A stretch of DNA of 64,000 nt from Certhia americana (GCA_018697195.1 CM031870.1:12239534-12303533), one strand, 5' to 3'. Shown: positions 24,166 to 38,900, counted from the first letter of the stretch. Numbers and translations: made by a program. Notes: a model not told the origin generated them from the sequence alone.

Positions 24166-24795
24166 ATGCTCTTTTCCATCAAAAGAATTCCTATCAGTGG
24201 TACTTCCTCCTCTCTCCCACTTCCAGCTGAGGAAATCCTTCCTCTTCTCCCTGAAAATAAAACCACATTCCTGTCCTGCCTGCTCAGCAGAGCCACGGCC
24301 AGGCTCAATTCTACCCTCTCAGGAGCTCTGGGTACTCCCTGCTCTATCTCTAACTGCTCTGGCCTCTGTCATTTCCCAGCAATCCAACACATCCACTGTC
24401 TTACTGCTCATTTACAGTTACAAATTTGTTTTCATCAAGGAAGATTAACCTTTTCCACATGTGGGGAAGGTTTCTGTCCTGCAGAGGAACAGTATGAGCT
24501 GTTTTATTTTAACTTCGTCACTCAGCTACAGATTTTCACCACCCTAGTTTTTCAGTGCATTCATAAACTGCATAAATTTCAAAGATTTTCCCACAATAAA
24601 CTACTACAGCTGAATTCTATTTGTGCCCATGGTTTCCTGATTGCCTTCTTTTCTTGTTTTCACTTTTTTCAACAACGTGGCTTAAGATGGTCCTGTCAAG
24701 GTGTTTTTCATTTATTTCAACAATCTGACTCCTACAACATCTGGTTTGATTTTCCACTAAAGCCCTTCACAGGGGCATATAAGCTTTATAATTAA
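24166..24795 (+). other. 210-codon open frame, unassigned
   Basis: A plus-strand frame stays open from ATG to TAA, giving 209 residues. It overlaps a 140-codon frame at 24026-24448. The chain is rich in F, H, L, C and S, the composition expected from translating pyrimidine-rich DNA. I see no domain, motif, signal peptide or convincing membrane segment, and no bird gene family comes to mind. There is no nearby promoter-like CpG-rich sequence and no splice-bounded partner. An open run of this length can occur by chance in 64 kb read on six frames. I regard it as probably noncoding. Confidence 0.25.
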
Positions 24796-26492
24796 AGTTA
24801 ATAAAGGTGAACAACTGTGAAGTCAGAAATGGAAGAGGAGAATACTAAAACAGGCAAGGAAAGGACAGAAAAATACCAACAGCAATATTACTTCCCAAAT
24901 TTGAATAACCACAAATTCCATTCATCCATCCATTATGTGATCAGTGTTATGTCCATGTCTCACAACTACAACTCAGAGAAATTTTGCCTTAACAAACTTA
25001 GGTTACAGATTCTTCTCTGTGCTAAAGACATCAATCCCTTACATCTTTTACATCTTCTTGAAAAATCCTAAAGTATATATTTATGTCTGATTTGGTTTGG
25101 TCTTCAGGTTTATGTTGTATAGCAAATTGTAGCACAATAAAGGGTATTGATTTTATCTATACAATTTATGTACAGTGGGATAAGAAAAACAAATGTACAT
25201 AATTTGCAAATTTGTTCAGGCATAAGGTTCAAAAACAAAGATGCAAACACAGAAAAATATTTCTACTAGTCTGCACTACTTAATTTAGATGTTCATATGA
25301 GAAATAACATTCATGGGGCAAGTGGAAGTAGCATTTATGTGCAGTATTATAAGCCACAATCACTTTAAATCCTGTATTTCCACACTCATTAAACCTCTGC
25401 TCAGAGGAGTCCTGCTGATAAAATATGATTTGGTTCTTTTATAGCAATATCATTACCCGATGATTTTGAAAGAACCTTATTTCTCAAAGGGGAAGGGGAA
25501 GTGAGATGTGTTCCCTGGGAAGGCACGAGGCAGCTCAGAGGAGCCAGGCCCAGCTCACCTGGGCTTATTTAGTGTAGGAAAGGGGAATGAACACACCCAG
25601 GTTGGGTCTCTGGTTTTGACAGAAACACTGAATTACACAGGGGCAATCCTGATGTGGAATTTTCAGGTGCTTACTAAAAAAAAAAAAACCCTAACATATT
25701 CAAAACCCAGAAACATAACTTTGATCCTTTTTTAGAGAATTATTCATGTCTTAACAGCCCAGCTGGTCACCAGGAGTCATCATGACACCCTTGTACTCTT
25801 CTGGACTTTTTCAAAACTAGCAATTCAATTTCACTTTCCCGTATTTTCCAAAAGTGATGAAACTCCTGCTTTTCCTGCTGCCATTAATTTCATAGCACCT
25901 AGCAGATAGAGGCTCAGTGGGCTCTACATCATTCCTGAAACTCATGTACGATAATCCCCAGAGCTCTCAGCAGTCATGCTAAACCAAAAACATGCACAGA
26001 AAAGTAATATCTCCTATTTCTGTGTACCAAAAACTGTTGCTGCTGGTGTAATTTGTATTTATGCTACTTTATCACATAGTGCTGACAGGGCTGCAATAGC
26101 CCAACTCAGCACTGCTTTGCTATTTCATTTTTGAGAAATGATTCCAAGAGATTTGGTGCCTTATTATGGCTTCATTAGAGAGGAACAAAAAGACATGTAA
26201 CTGTCTAACAGCCTGTAGGGCTTTCATAGCATGGAGATTGCTGGGATAGAAATGCTTGAAAGTACTCCTAAAATGGCCAGATGCAGCCCCAAATTCCCTT
26301 TATGGAGAATAAACTCAGAACACTTTTTTCATTATTTCCATCCTATAGGAATAATGCAAAACCAGGTGCAACAGAAGCAAGAGTTCTGACTTGGATTAAT
26401 AAAGTCATAAATCAAAGTTTAAACTAAATACCCATTCCCATCTAAATGCTGCAAAATTCTAGTGCTTGTTGAAGTGTAATCCTTCTTATTTG

Positions 26493-26531
26493 TGCTTTGC
26501 TTTTTTTCTTTTTTATTTTTTTTGGGGGGGG
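26493..26531. repeat. T-rich tract ending in G8
   Basis: An interrupted poly(T) (with C and A breaks) is followed directly by eight G. It is low-complexity sequence with no gene association seen. Confidence 0.85.
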
Positions 26532-27560
26532 CATGGAACCTCCATTTTCCAGTGAGAGCCCATGGAAATGCAGGATGGTGTTTGTGCAGCTTTGTGTACC
26601 TGGATTCAGCCAGGTGAGACAGGATTTCCTCTGTGTGCAGGTGCATTTTTCCTGGAGGGCACTCAGGAATGATGTGCACATTCATAGTATGATTTCCCTA
26701 TGTATCTAAAGATGCTGAGAATTGCAAAATATCTTATACAAGGATATAATGATGTCTTTACATCTTTCCTTCCAACAATTCTTTTTCTTACACCAAAAAA
26801 CAGTGTTCTGTTCATAAATCATGTTTTAGAGACTTGAACCAGATTTGCAAAGCCAACAACAAGGTTTTGATGCTCTGAATTCTCTATATCAATCCCCACC
26901 CTATTTCTTCCCAGCCAGGCTGTATGACCAACACTATCACTGAACCTTCCTTTTTACATGGAACTGCTTTCATTCCCTCATTTTTGGGATGAAATCATCA
27001 GTGTAGCTGCCTCTGCAGCAGCCTCTCTGAAGCTGATACAGCTGGGGGTGTTTGGCCAGGCTCTCACCAATATAGATAAGAATTCCTCAGATTATTTTAC
27101 CCTAAAAGCTGGTGAACCTCTTTTCTCTTTAGGCTCCAGAAAGTAACAGATGCCAACCAAGTCCAACGTTCAGAATTACTGGAAACTTCTCATCCTTCTA
27201 AACCATTCTTGCATGAAAAGTATTAAACATGAACCCCTCCCAAGCATGTTCCAGCACAGAACTGCAGGGCTTGAACAGCAACAGCAGCAGGAAGCTCAAA
27301 TGTCCTGGTTATCTGCAACATCCGTGCAGGAAGAAGATCAAAGCAATATATGAAATGGCAATTTTTAAAAGACACTGATGGAGGGGGAGCCATAACAGTC
27401 CTAAAGAGTTCATTACACCTTACATGTGCACTTAGAATGTTTATGAGTCTCTAGGCCTGAGTAAATGACCCAACACTAAATAAAAGGAAGCAGTCAGAAA
27501 GCTGTCATTGTGATCTACTACAAATTTCAACCTCATTTAGATTTACCCACTCCTCATACC

Positions 27561-27578
27561 TCAATTCAATTCAATTCA
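27561..27578. repeat. short (TCAAT)n pentanucleotide run
   Basis: Three and a half perfect TCAAT units. Confidence 0.85.
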
Positions 27579-30500
27579 AAAGAGTCAAAATCCTTCTATA
27601 ACCTTGCCTTCCATAATGGAATAAATCAACATGCAGGATTTAACTGAGGGGAAAAGGGAACAAGACCAACCATGCTATAAGGATTTAGGAAGGAATGACA
27701 CAGAAAATATCTGTTTCTGTATATGTATAGTCACCAGAGAATAATGGCCATTTTGAAATAAAAAAATTAAAAAATAGTATTAATACTAGCAACATCTACT
27801 ACAGGGGCAGGCACAACAATGTTTGGCCACAGTTAGAGAAGGGTTTAATTATATCCAAGATTTAAGTCTTGATTCCATGTAATTCACATGAAAGGCTTTC
27901 TACTGTTGGGGTGTTTAAAGTATCAATCTTGCTTTAATGAGCAGGTAGAGTCTATCCAGACAATACCCTTGTGCTGAAAATAAGTTTTAATTTTCTGTTT
28001 TATTCATACATTTTTTAAAGCATTTTGAAGTATAACTGTTCAAGTTGCATGTCAAAGTGACCGGCTGGTATTGTAGAAAGGGCATCTAATTGCAATTGCA
28101 TTGGATCAGCTCTTCAGGAGCTGGCCCTGCCCTCCCACCAGGGATGGGCTCACGTTTGGGTCTGCACTGATGGGTCTGAGCTCTCAAGGTCTGTGTCTAC
28201 CTTCTCTCTCAGCCTGGTTTTTGCCAGGAGGGCTGTGCAGACCTCAGTGCTAATCAGGGACTACAAACCAGCCAAGGAAAGCTGTGCAAACAAGCCAGGG
28301 CAAGAGAAAGCCTTTCTGCTTGCCTTGGCCAGGAGTAAATGATGAGTACTCAGGTGTGTTATGTATCAAACCCCAGCAGGCTACTGACACCCCGAACTAC
28401 AACAGAACAAAAAATCCTTAGCTAGAGGCAGAAATCACTGTACATGTGACAGAATGAATGGCCCTTCTAACAGGCATTAAAAAATTAAGTTTCTAATACA
28501 GTGCTTTGGAAGCAGCCATTTACTTTATCTGTACATTTGGGAACACATTGAGGAGCAGCTTTTCAATCTGAAGGATCAAATCTGACACAATTCATCAGAC
28601 AATAACAGTGAAATCAAAAAGACAGTAACTGGAAAATGTAATCCTCCCCTGAAATTCTCCTCAGCTCACCATCTGCTTCCATTCTATTACATCCCACTGG
28701 GGACTCACTGTCTTGCAACATCTCCTCTGGGTGGAATTGCCACAGATGTAGCAGGCAGGGCTGATAGCTCTGCTGCAGGACCCCAGCCAGGTTTTGGGGG
28801 ACACAAAAGGCAGCCTGCACCTTCCCCAGGCAAAGGACTCAAGTGTCTCACACCAGGAACAGGGAACCCAAACCCAAAACATCTCAGCAGAGCAAAACTG
28901 CTGCTCACAGAAAGCTGCCAGGTTTTCCTGGAGTGAAGCAGCAGGATTGAGCCACCACGATGGAAAATTTACATGCATTTAACTGCAGAGGTTATTTCCT
29001 CAGAATGCCCTCAAATACAAGCAGTTCCCGCAGTTGTCAGAACTGTTTTGCTGACACAGAAATGCATTGTTGGTGCCTAAGACGTGTATGGAACCACTGT
29101 GACAGGAATTTCTTTGAAGGAAAGTGCTCCGAGCCATCTGGGAAGAATAGCAGCCAAGCAGTGCTGACTGAAATGCTATTTTCAGTCTTCCACAACTCCA
29201 CCAGACTAAAATGGTGGAAATGCTATTTTAAAAATATATAATCCCTACAGCACAGAGAGAACAGGGAATGCTGAGATCTATCAATTATTCACTCTACTTT
29301 AGGACATTGCTATCAACCCAAATGCTTTATCAAAGGTTATTCTTTATATTTTAACTTACCCCTACCTATACTTATTGTTGTGTGATGTATGCCATACACC
29401 TCACAGCTCTGAGAGCTTGGAGGGAAAAAGAATCTGTGTTTTCCTGTTAATTTGTTCTTGGTTCTCTACAATTCAAAGTGCATGTTCTTTGAACAGGATG
29501 TGTAAGTGACCATTTCTGCTCCTAAAGAGAGTCTCATCAGCAACAAAGGAACAAAGATGAATCTGTTTAACTTATTCATCTGAGTTTCAACTGCAGCTGA
29601 GTTCAGTGTGGCAGAAACAGAATCCTGAATGCCCCAAGCATCTTGAATTGAGTTCAACTGTGAGCAGGAAATCTGAATCATGCCCAGGTGAAGAACAGAA
29701 AGCTTTTGTAAGTAAAGCTTCCTATTATTTTAGGTACTCAATGTTCATTCCAATGACTTATCAGACAAGGTGTTCTACCCAAAAAGAGAAGTGTTGTCCT
29801 GGTGTGGGAGAGCTCCTTTGCCCTCCAACCCCATTTTGACAGAACTTTCCCCCTCTCAGCTCCAGCCCAGCCATGCACACAGGTGTGGCCTCACCTTTCC
29901 TGCCCCAGCAGCCCTGGGGGGCCAGCTCACATTGCTGAAGTCAGATCTGTCTGGAACAGTTTCTCCCATTAAGCCACAATCCTTTGGGAACTGGCAATTC
30001 CTGCCAGTGTTGTGATAATGCTGATTAGGGATTGATTCAGTACTGAATACAAGCTGCCTGCAATGGCCCATCCTTGCTGAAACATGGAAGCACCACACTT
30101 CGAGCAGAATTTATAATGACCCTGTCCATCACATTGGCTCCAAATCCTCCCATTTTTAGACAATGACAGCTTTTAAATTCTGTTAGGAGAATCATTACTT
30201 CATACCTTGAAAACAGCAAATCATAAAACGTTGTCAGCAATCATATATTATATGCCACAAAGGAGTCTTCAAGGTATTAACAAAAAATGAATTTACCTAA
30301 AACTTCTCAATTTTTTTCCTGGTCAAGTTTTTTTATTATTACTAAACTGAACTCTCATGATCACTTCAAAATATATTAATTAATTTAAAGCCAGGCAAAG
30401 GAAAGAAATTCATGTTACTATTCATATTTTAAAATATATTATGTGTTAAAATTCATTTGGTCTTTTACTGAAATGCCAGAACATCGAAATGCTGAAATGC

Positions 30501-32996
30501 TTTCACCTCATTTTTGCAAAAGGTCATGTTGATTTTTCATGATGAAAAGTTCATACCTTCCCACTTAGCAAAAATGGGAAATACAACAGAAACAAAATAT
30601 GTTTAATGAGGAACTTCTGATGTACTGAATTCATGTTGTCTCAGACTGGGCAAACTAAAGCAGAAACAAACAGTTCTTTACAACAGCTGGCAAGGATCTT
30701 AACATGTAAGAAAACCAGGAAAATCCTGAAACCTTTACAAGTCCATTTGAAAACCCCTCCATCAGATTCATTTCAGTTTCTTGGAGTCTAGAAGCCTCCA
30801 GGGATTTTGGACACATTAAAAGCCTGTGACAATGCATCAGTTTAGACAGATTTGGAATGAACATAGATTTTTTTTTCCCGCATCATTTATTCTACTCTAA
30901 GGTCTCTCTTTAATTTCTCACTGAGTGATGAACATGCATCTATTGAGCCTCAATGTCTGATAGGATATTACCTTTCTTACTTTGCAATGCAAATGCAATA
31001 AAGCATTAAGAATGTACTAAATAGACGGTTCTAAATACAAGAAGGTTTGTTGTATCTGTTATTTTTCTGACAAATTATTTTTGTGAAATTATTATTCTGC
31101 TTGTGTAACGCAAAGCATGATTATATTAAATTAATTGGGAAACAATGTTTTGTACTTGCACATTTTCAGTATTTTATTTCCTTCATAAATAAGCTTTGGG
31201 AAACTGTTTAAGCACTGGAATACCTCACAAACAGCAGCTTTCCCCATTCACATTCAGGAACAGTTCTTCCAGGAGGACCATTACCAGAATGACTCGCCTT
31301 GGTTTTAGCAAATCCATTTTAACCTAAAAACAAACTCACTGCTTGGAATTTCAAAACATCCTGGCACAATGGGGTTTTTTATACATTTCAAATTCCAGTA
31401 TGCTGTGGTTTCCCACCTCCTCCTCCCACTGCTGCTGTGCTGTAAATCAATTAAATGTTTGTCTCCCAGCACCACCCCTTCAAACAGGTTTGATCGAGCC
31501 AATGGCCACTACCCTGAGAATGCTTGTTGTCTCCACAGCCAGGAATAGGGAAAAATCTGGAATGTGGAATATCTGGAATGTCAAATATTGTCGTCAGTGG
31601 GAGCCTACCCAGAAGGGATCCCAAGTCTGTGGCAGCACAAGCCCCTGTGACTGACAGTGTGAATGTTCCTGGAAACTGCAGCCCTGAGGGCATGGAGATG
31701 CCTAGATCCATCACGGCACTGCAAATTGTCAGGTGCCTGAATGGAACTGTTTATAACCTTGCTGTATGATCATTCCAGCGGCACAATGCTGGGAGCACCT
31801 CATTAGCTTATGAAGATTTTTATGTTAATGAGCCCCACCTCTCCTGAGCAGGACTCCCAGTCACGACTGCTCCCACCCACCTGGATTTTGGGACATTCTC
31901 TGTTCCACTAAAGGTAACAGCACTGGATTGTTATGGGATATGATGTTGTTCACCTGTCCCATTGCCCAGGAGTGTCACCACACAGATCCCCTGCCGTGGT
32001 TGCCAATAACTGGATTTTAATGAATTGTTCATGCCACCAGGAAGGGTCCTGGAGATGTGAGGGCTCAAAAGCTGCCGTGATATCCAGTCAATGCCAGGTG
32101 TCACCTACTCAAGATCAGTGCAAGGATCCACATCCACTGTCCCAGGCTTTGATCTTACCAGAGATACCCTCTTACAACTTCTTTCCCACTTGCAATAACA
32201 AGAAAAACAGAGCCCATCATCTTCACACATTTCCCACTTATAATTCACCTTGGCTGCAATGCCCTTCCCAGTTAATAAAACTGAGACTGGATATGTGTTA
32301 CGACTCCAGCCACATCATCTTGTCATCTCTTATCTTAGATTTAGATCAGAAGCTTTATGAGGCAATGTCTGTGTTTTTGGGCTGAGTTTATACAGTGACT
32401 GGTGCACAGGCTTAATTCAAAACTGTGGCTCCTAGGAATTGTCACTAGTGATAAAAACAGCTGTCTTAATGAGCATCCATTATCAATAATATCATTAGTG
32501 TTATTCTCTGATAGATGTCATCATTTCAAAATCAATGTCAGGCGATTATTTTAAAATATACGCTGGATAGATTATTTTCTAATAACCCTACAAACGTGTG
32601 TCTTGGTCAAACAAAGAGACAAATTCAGCTCCAGCTAAGCATGAAATACTCTGTAATGTTTTCATTATGAGGTTACATATGAGGCTGTTCATTAGACAGA
32701 CTAAATAGGTAGATGATAAATAAAAATTGAAAGAGAGAAATGCTCAGGATAAACTCAGCAGAGCTTCTAGTTTTTCTCTGATAACCAGACTTTGCAGCCT
32801 TCCTGGATTCCTACAAGACCACTGCTGCCCTTTACAGCTGTGCCAGGCCAGGCCAAACAGCTGGAGCTGTCCAAGCAGTCCCCAGGTCAGAGGGGGATGC
32901 TGCCTTTTGCCCTCCCTAGGTTTGGGGTCAGGGTCTTTCCCACGAAGACCAGCTTTGGTTTGTGGCTTTAATGAAAACCATTTCACAGTTATTAAC

Positions 32997-33056
32997 TAAT
33001 TATTGTTCTCTCTTGGATTATTGGTTTAAGTGCAATTAATTGACGGCTAATGACAG
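32997..33056. promoter_or_regulatory. candidate cluster of homeodomain-type sites
   Basis: Within 60 bp there are four motifs of the kind bound by homeodomain factors. They are TAATTATTG (32997-33005), GGATTA of the bicoid/OTX type (33015-33020), the perfect palindrome CAATTAATTG (33033-33042), and TAATGACAG, an abutting TAAT and MEIS-type TGACAG (33048-33056). AT-rich DNA gives TAAT by chance often; the spacing, the palindrome and the composite last site are what set this cluster apart. Enhancer function is inference only. Confidence 0.2.
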
Positions 33057-35275
33057 GAAAGCTGGTATAAAAAATGTTGTCTCCTTTGTGCTATCTGCAC
33101 TCTCTCCCATGGAAGCAAGCTGGGTTTGCCACCTATTTCTTCCAGCTAAGTAATGATCATTTTGAAAGAGCATTACCAGTGTTTCTGGGCTATATATAGA
33201 GATACACGTGTAGCTGTGCATTAGGCACCATCAGTGCGCTTCTTCCTTCACTTATCATTTCTACCATGAAAGAAAAAGATGAGGATAATATATACAGAGC
33301 ATTTAAGAGTATTTGTTTCCCCTGAATGCACTCATTTTGGTGATATTCATCATCATTAGGCACAAGGTTTGCTTCCATTCCTTTTTATTTTGGTGAAGAA
33401 AGCTTTCTCCCCAGCAGTATTTGCACTTGTACAGATTTGGATCCTCCCACTGGTGGAAGCTGTACGTACTAGCTGGATTCAATGAGTGAACTGAAATTAC
33501 AGAAATATGTACATAAATATTCATCTCTTTTGGCTGTTTTTACCTCCTTTCCCCTCAAAAAAAGGCTGAGTGCTGTAGTCAGTGCATTAAGGCACACTGA
33601 GCAGGGATGGGGAGGAATCAGGTATCAACTTCCCAGTCACTAAAGCCATTGCAGTGACCTTGTCTTTCACAGAAAAGAGCTGGGGACACGTTAATGCTTC
33701 AATCAGCTGCTTCTTTACCATCCCAGGGACAGAATGTCTCCTGGTGTGAATGATGTGCAGCCTGTGCATTGCTCTGGTGACGATGGCATTTTGCTTTCTC
33801 TGCTTTTACAGGAATTAGGAGCATAGAGAGGTGTCCCTCCTAGAAATTAAGCTATCTAACAACTTGGGGTTTGCTTTGTGATTTTTTAAAAGGTGTAAAA
33901 TAAGTGAAACCAAATATCCCTTTTTCCTTAACTAGCAGCTATTATCTCTGTATCTTGTTGAATAAGAAAAATTGCAGAGCTCATTCTCTCATTGCTCTAC
34001 CAGAAACAGGCACCTGCATACTACTCAAGATAAGTAGGATAGAAAATTATTTCCATGTTTCTACATATAAGTAATTTGGGATTAAAGTTGCATTTATCAT
34101 CATTGAACATGACAGTGTCTCTAGTGGTCATTCTTACTAGACAGTGACAGCAGTCTAAATCTAGATGTTATTAGTGTAAGAAAATGCCCATTTTTACCCA
34201 GCTCTGCAGTGAGAACTCTGTGAAGGGGGCAGAGGGGATGGAGTGCAAATTCATGGCAGCCTGGAGCATCCCATGTCACGAAGGACACCCTCATGTACTG
34301 TTTGTGTAGGGAGAGGGACAGGCCTCCCTTGCCCTTCCTTTGCAGCATTAAATCCATTTGTTACAACTGCAGATTGCCCTTTAGATGCACACCTGCACCT
34401 GGGCATTAAACTTGTCTTCTTGAAGTACTCAGTTCCAAAAAGAAATGAAAGTACAGTGACTGCTGCAGTGCTCTTGGGTGGTTCATTTTTGAAAGTTCCA
34501 TTGTGTTGGCATAAAATATATCCATGACCTCTGAAAATTTCCTGAACACTGAATTGAAAATGAAAATTCCCATTAGAAAAAAAAACAAAACCAAAGTTGT
34601 ATCTGGTTCTTCTGGAAGTAACTGATGCAGTGAGATTAAATGATTTCACCAAAGACAAGTCAGGTCACTCCCTTTAGACCCTTAGTATGTCAGGAACACA
34701 TTTCATTTTGTGTCATCACCTACAATGGTTCACAAGGACACATGACAAGGTAATTTAAGGAATGTTATTGAAAATTTTCAGAGTAAGGAGCCTCAACATG
34801 TTTTCAAAATGCAGGAGAGTTAGATGCTTAACACATACCTTGATCTGGATTTCCCCTATGAGAAATTGAACAATTAGAGGACAAAAAAACCCAAAAAACA
34901 TTAACAGCCATTCACTGTAATTGTGGACTGGAAATTAAAATGCCTTTGAAAATAAAGATAGGTCAGGTGATCTGTCTGTACTGTGCCTCCTATTTTGGTA
35001 GGAGGATACCCATTATTATCCAGCAACACTGGAAAAAGGTTTTTCTCCCACTGGCTCTATCAGATTACACCCCTCCATCACTTCTTCTCTTCACTTAGTA
35101 ATGGCTGTGTTTGGGCAAACGCCTGCAATAAAACAGCTCCTCTTTACAGAGCAAAACAAACAACACATGGTAAATTTAATACAACCAATCATCTCCCCCT
35201 CCAAACGACTTTCATTGCATTTGCTCCTGATAGTAAGTGACAGCTGTGTTTAACGAGCTGGAAGAACAGGTCAAT

Positions 35276-35304
35276 AAAATAAATAAATAAACATATATAT
35301 ATAT
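35276..35304. repeat. (AAAT)n then (AT)6 microsatellite
   Basis: About four AAAT units (35276-35291) are followed, after one C, by six AT units (35293-35304). Confidence 0.9.
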
Positions 35305-35934
35305 CTATAAGCATGTTGCTGAAGTGTCTATTCCATATATGCAGACATTAAGGCAGCTCATGGTGTTTTACCCTCCTGCACGATTTTATCATAATGACAG
35401 AGCACCACAGGTTCCATCAAGCAAGATTGAAGATTATTTCCTCACACAATATTGCCAGTAATTCCTGAGTATTTAAAATGCATTCTTCAGATCTGTAGAT
35501 TGGTTGAGATGATCAGAGACCACCCCAAGGATGTCCTTGCCTGGCTCTGTGGAGTTCATTACCGAAACACGAGCCCCTTGCCAGTCCCAATACTGTGTTC
35601 CTGCTACTTCCCAAGGAAGTTATCTCTTGGAATTAGCTGCTCTGCACATTCTAGTAGTGCAACTAAATGTTTCAAAATTATAAGCCTAGAGGGGTGAGAA
35701 GCTGCTAAACCCAAATAGTTTTGAGAGCTATTCCTAGGGAACACTGTAGCATTTTCCTACTGTGGAAAACCCAAGGCATTCCTACACAGTTGCTGTTGGT
35801 GGCAGAACTCACCACCAAGGATTTGCCTGACACCCCCCAGCATTTATAAGACCCAACTTCCTCCTTGGTTGTTTATTCTCAGATCTTCTCTTAGCCCTGG
35901 AAATTAAGGTTTTGTTAAATTAACGTACTCAAGG

Positions 35935-35952
35935 AAAAAAAAAAAAAAAAAA
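35935..35952. repeat. poly(A) tract, 18 bp
   Basis: Eighteen consecutive A. The preceding 100 bases are not recognised as a retrocopy. Confidence 0.95.
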
Positions 35953-38900
35953 GACAATACAGGCACAAGGTTACAATGTTAGTTTAGTGCTTAAAGAGCA
36001 TTTGAACATCATTAACGCAATCAAGGGTATTCTCCAAACTGAGAGAATGTGAAATGTTCTCAACCAAGAATCCACGAGCACAGCTCAGACTGACAGCTCA
36101 GAGCTTCCAATTGCATGCTTAGAAAGAATCCTGACAATAAAAATCCTGACTATAAAGTGCCTAAATAACTACAGCAGATAATGATCCTCAGAGCAGTGTG
36201 CAGACATCTGGGATTGTGACTTGAAAGAGTCAAACTTCTTGCCTCTATTCTTTCATGTTCACACACAGGCCTGAAAAAGCTGAGTTGATCCTTTCTAAAG
36301 TGAAGTTAATGAATTAAAGTCTAACAGTGAAGAAACTATTAAGCACTAAGGAAAGGATCAGAGCAAATGATCCAAATGCTGTCTCTGTAGAGAGTAAAGG
36401 GAATGGCTAATTAGCTGTGGCTTGGCACCCTAACACAGAACCAATCAGCACACCCTAGGTTTGCTTTCTGACCAAAACTATGCCTGAAATGTTCATAAAA
36501 AAATAAAATTTGTCACATGCTGAATGAAATGACTGAGTCCTCAAAGCCTGGTGGTCTGTCACCTAACAGAGACCACCATTAGATTCCAGGAGACAATCTT
36601 GGCACCACATTAAGTACAACATAATGCTCCAGGTGGAGAATATGCAGATTTTGATTGTCTGCATAGAAACAGTATTCCCCAAAAAGCTCAAAAGGTGCAG
36701 GTCGTAGTAGATCAGCAGTCACCTAATCCAGCCCTCAACAATATTAGAGAAATTAAATTAATGCTTATTTTATTATATATGGAGTCAATTCTACCAGAAA
36801 TGGGGGCTTACCCAAAGTTTGGACACTGGGTACAAGAGGAAAAGCCAGGAAAATGGCCTCCCTTACAAACCCCAGAGTGCAGTACACACAGCACTACAAC
36901 TCTGTTCTCATCCCTCCCAGCTCTGCCTCAGACTCACAACAAGAAATTGAAGATTCTTTTAAACTCATTTTTGGAAGAGAGCAAAATCTCCCAGAGATGG
37001 TTTTAAATGTAATTGTTTGTGAAGAACATTAGGACCCAGACGCAGCAGTTTAAAGGCAAGCAAACAGCTTCCAATTTACTTTGTAGCCTATTGTGATCCC
37101 AGGCTGCTGAGACAGAAACTTCTGCACTCCAGCATTTCTGTGGAAACAGTGGCAAGAGAGAGTTTTAGGCACTCACATTGATGGTGAGCAGTGGGGGTGT
37201 GGGAGGGAGGGGAAATCTCCCTGTCTCCCCTGAGCAGAACAGCTCCTGAGCCCCCAGTTTGTGTCTCCAAACCTCCCAACATGATCTGACACCCTCAATA
37301 TTGATGAAGCATGGGACATTAATAAAGTGGCAAACACATTCCAAAGAGCAAAACTATTTGGGGTTAATTCCACTTCTGTTTTACAAACTCACCAGGTTAA
37401 AAACAGCCCAAACAACCTTCTTGAATACTGAACAGCTTCCAATGAGGTTTCAACAGAAATTGAGCAGAATTCCATCACTCTCAGAGGAACGGTGGGGAGC
37501 TGAGCAATCAGAAAACCAGTTTCTTACCTAGAAAAATGGACTGATTTCCCTCTCTTTGAAATCTCTTCAGGTAGCCTATGGACAGTCCATCCAGATACAT
37601 GATGATTTTCTTGCATGTGTTATGTTTGCATGCAGAATTTGAGTCTTGAGCTCAGAATTGCTTTGAAGCTCCCACAAGGACTCTGTAATCTTGTTTTAAC
37701 AGTTTTTCTTTTTTTAAATTCCACATCCCAGTGAAAGTCAGTTAAATCAATCTGGGGTTCTATAGTCAATGAAAATTTTCAAACTTCACTTGGAACAAGA
37801 TGAGAAAATCATGTACTGGTGGCATCTTTTGTTTTACTTGTCACATCTGTAAAAACCATGTCTCTTAATTTGACTCTACAGTACTTGAAAAGGCTCAATT
37901 ATTTCAATTTATATCTCAGCAAAATTCAGACCAGGACTCTCTATTTGTTTTGCCATTTAGCACCTACACAGAATTTTGAGGTGTATCTTGAGCCACTTCT
38001 CCAGTAGGAATGCAATTTAATCACAAATATGGCTTTGGTTTCTGGTCTTAGCTCTGACCAAGGCACTTCAATGCTGTGCAGAGTTCATCTACCAAGTACC
38101 TGAACTCTGTAGGAGCCAGTGCCTTCTTCTTGGTTTCCTTCATGGATAAAATCTATTCCATTTAAGACACTTTTGCAGAATTTGGTGCATCTCATGGCAG
38201 CAGTATATTATATACTATTGCTGATATTGGGAAAATAACAGAACTGCCAGACAATAAGCATTTTTACTATCTAATTGAATATTTTTTGACAATCAGTTAG
38301 TAATTCCTTGTAAATTACAAAACTGAGATTTATCATGCTAAAGGATGAAATGAAAGTGTTTGACACAGAATATTAAACTACCAAATAAAGTTAACTAGCC
38401 AGTTTTCATGAAATAGCAGGGAGGATTATGATGTAAAGAGCAAATTCAAGAATTTGCCTTATAAATTCAAGAAATTTTCTCAATAACATTCTGAATTGCA
38501 ATCTCAAGCTTTGATAGCTCAGTCATTATTCTTAACCCGAATTTCTTCATTCACAAAGCTTTTAAAATCAGAAGTGGGCAAAACCCACAGTTTTCCAGTG
38601 GATATAGACATATAAATCAGTAGTTGCTCTGTTACTCAGCCAGGCAACGTTTCCCCTGAAAGAAATGAGAAAGAATGCTTTGCCCTTCTATTTTAAAACA
38701 GGAGAGCAATGGCTAAAAATTAAAATCTCATCTATTGCAGTGTTCCAGAAATTATCTAAAATAATCAAAATCCCAACAAAATTCTGTGATTTCAGAGTAG
38801 AATTTCCTAACCTATCCAGTTGGTTCAATGCTGGGAAAGTAAAAATATTACATTGTAGCCCCAGGTTGCCAATGCACCTCAGTTCTGTGCACATGAACTT

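Larger units (their letters stand above)
24796..32990. other. unassigned noncoding DNA, about 8 kb
   Basis: No gene or known repeat is recognised. Low-complexity pieces are a 12-A run at about 25675-25687, a T-rich tract running into eight G at 26493-26531, and a (TCAAT)n run at 27561-27578. GC-richer, repeat-free patches occur at about 28120-28330, 28730-28950, 29800-29940, 31500-31730, 31940-32110 and 32800-32950. None carries a recognisable protein. The longest open frame is plus strand 31933-32385 (150 codons), with no domain. Confidence 0.5.
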
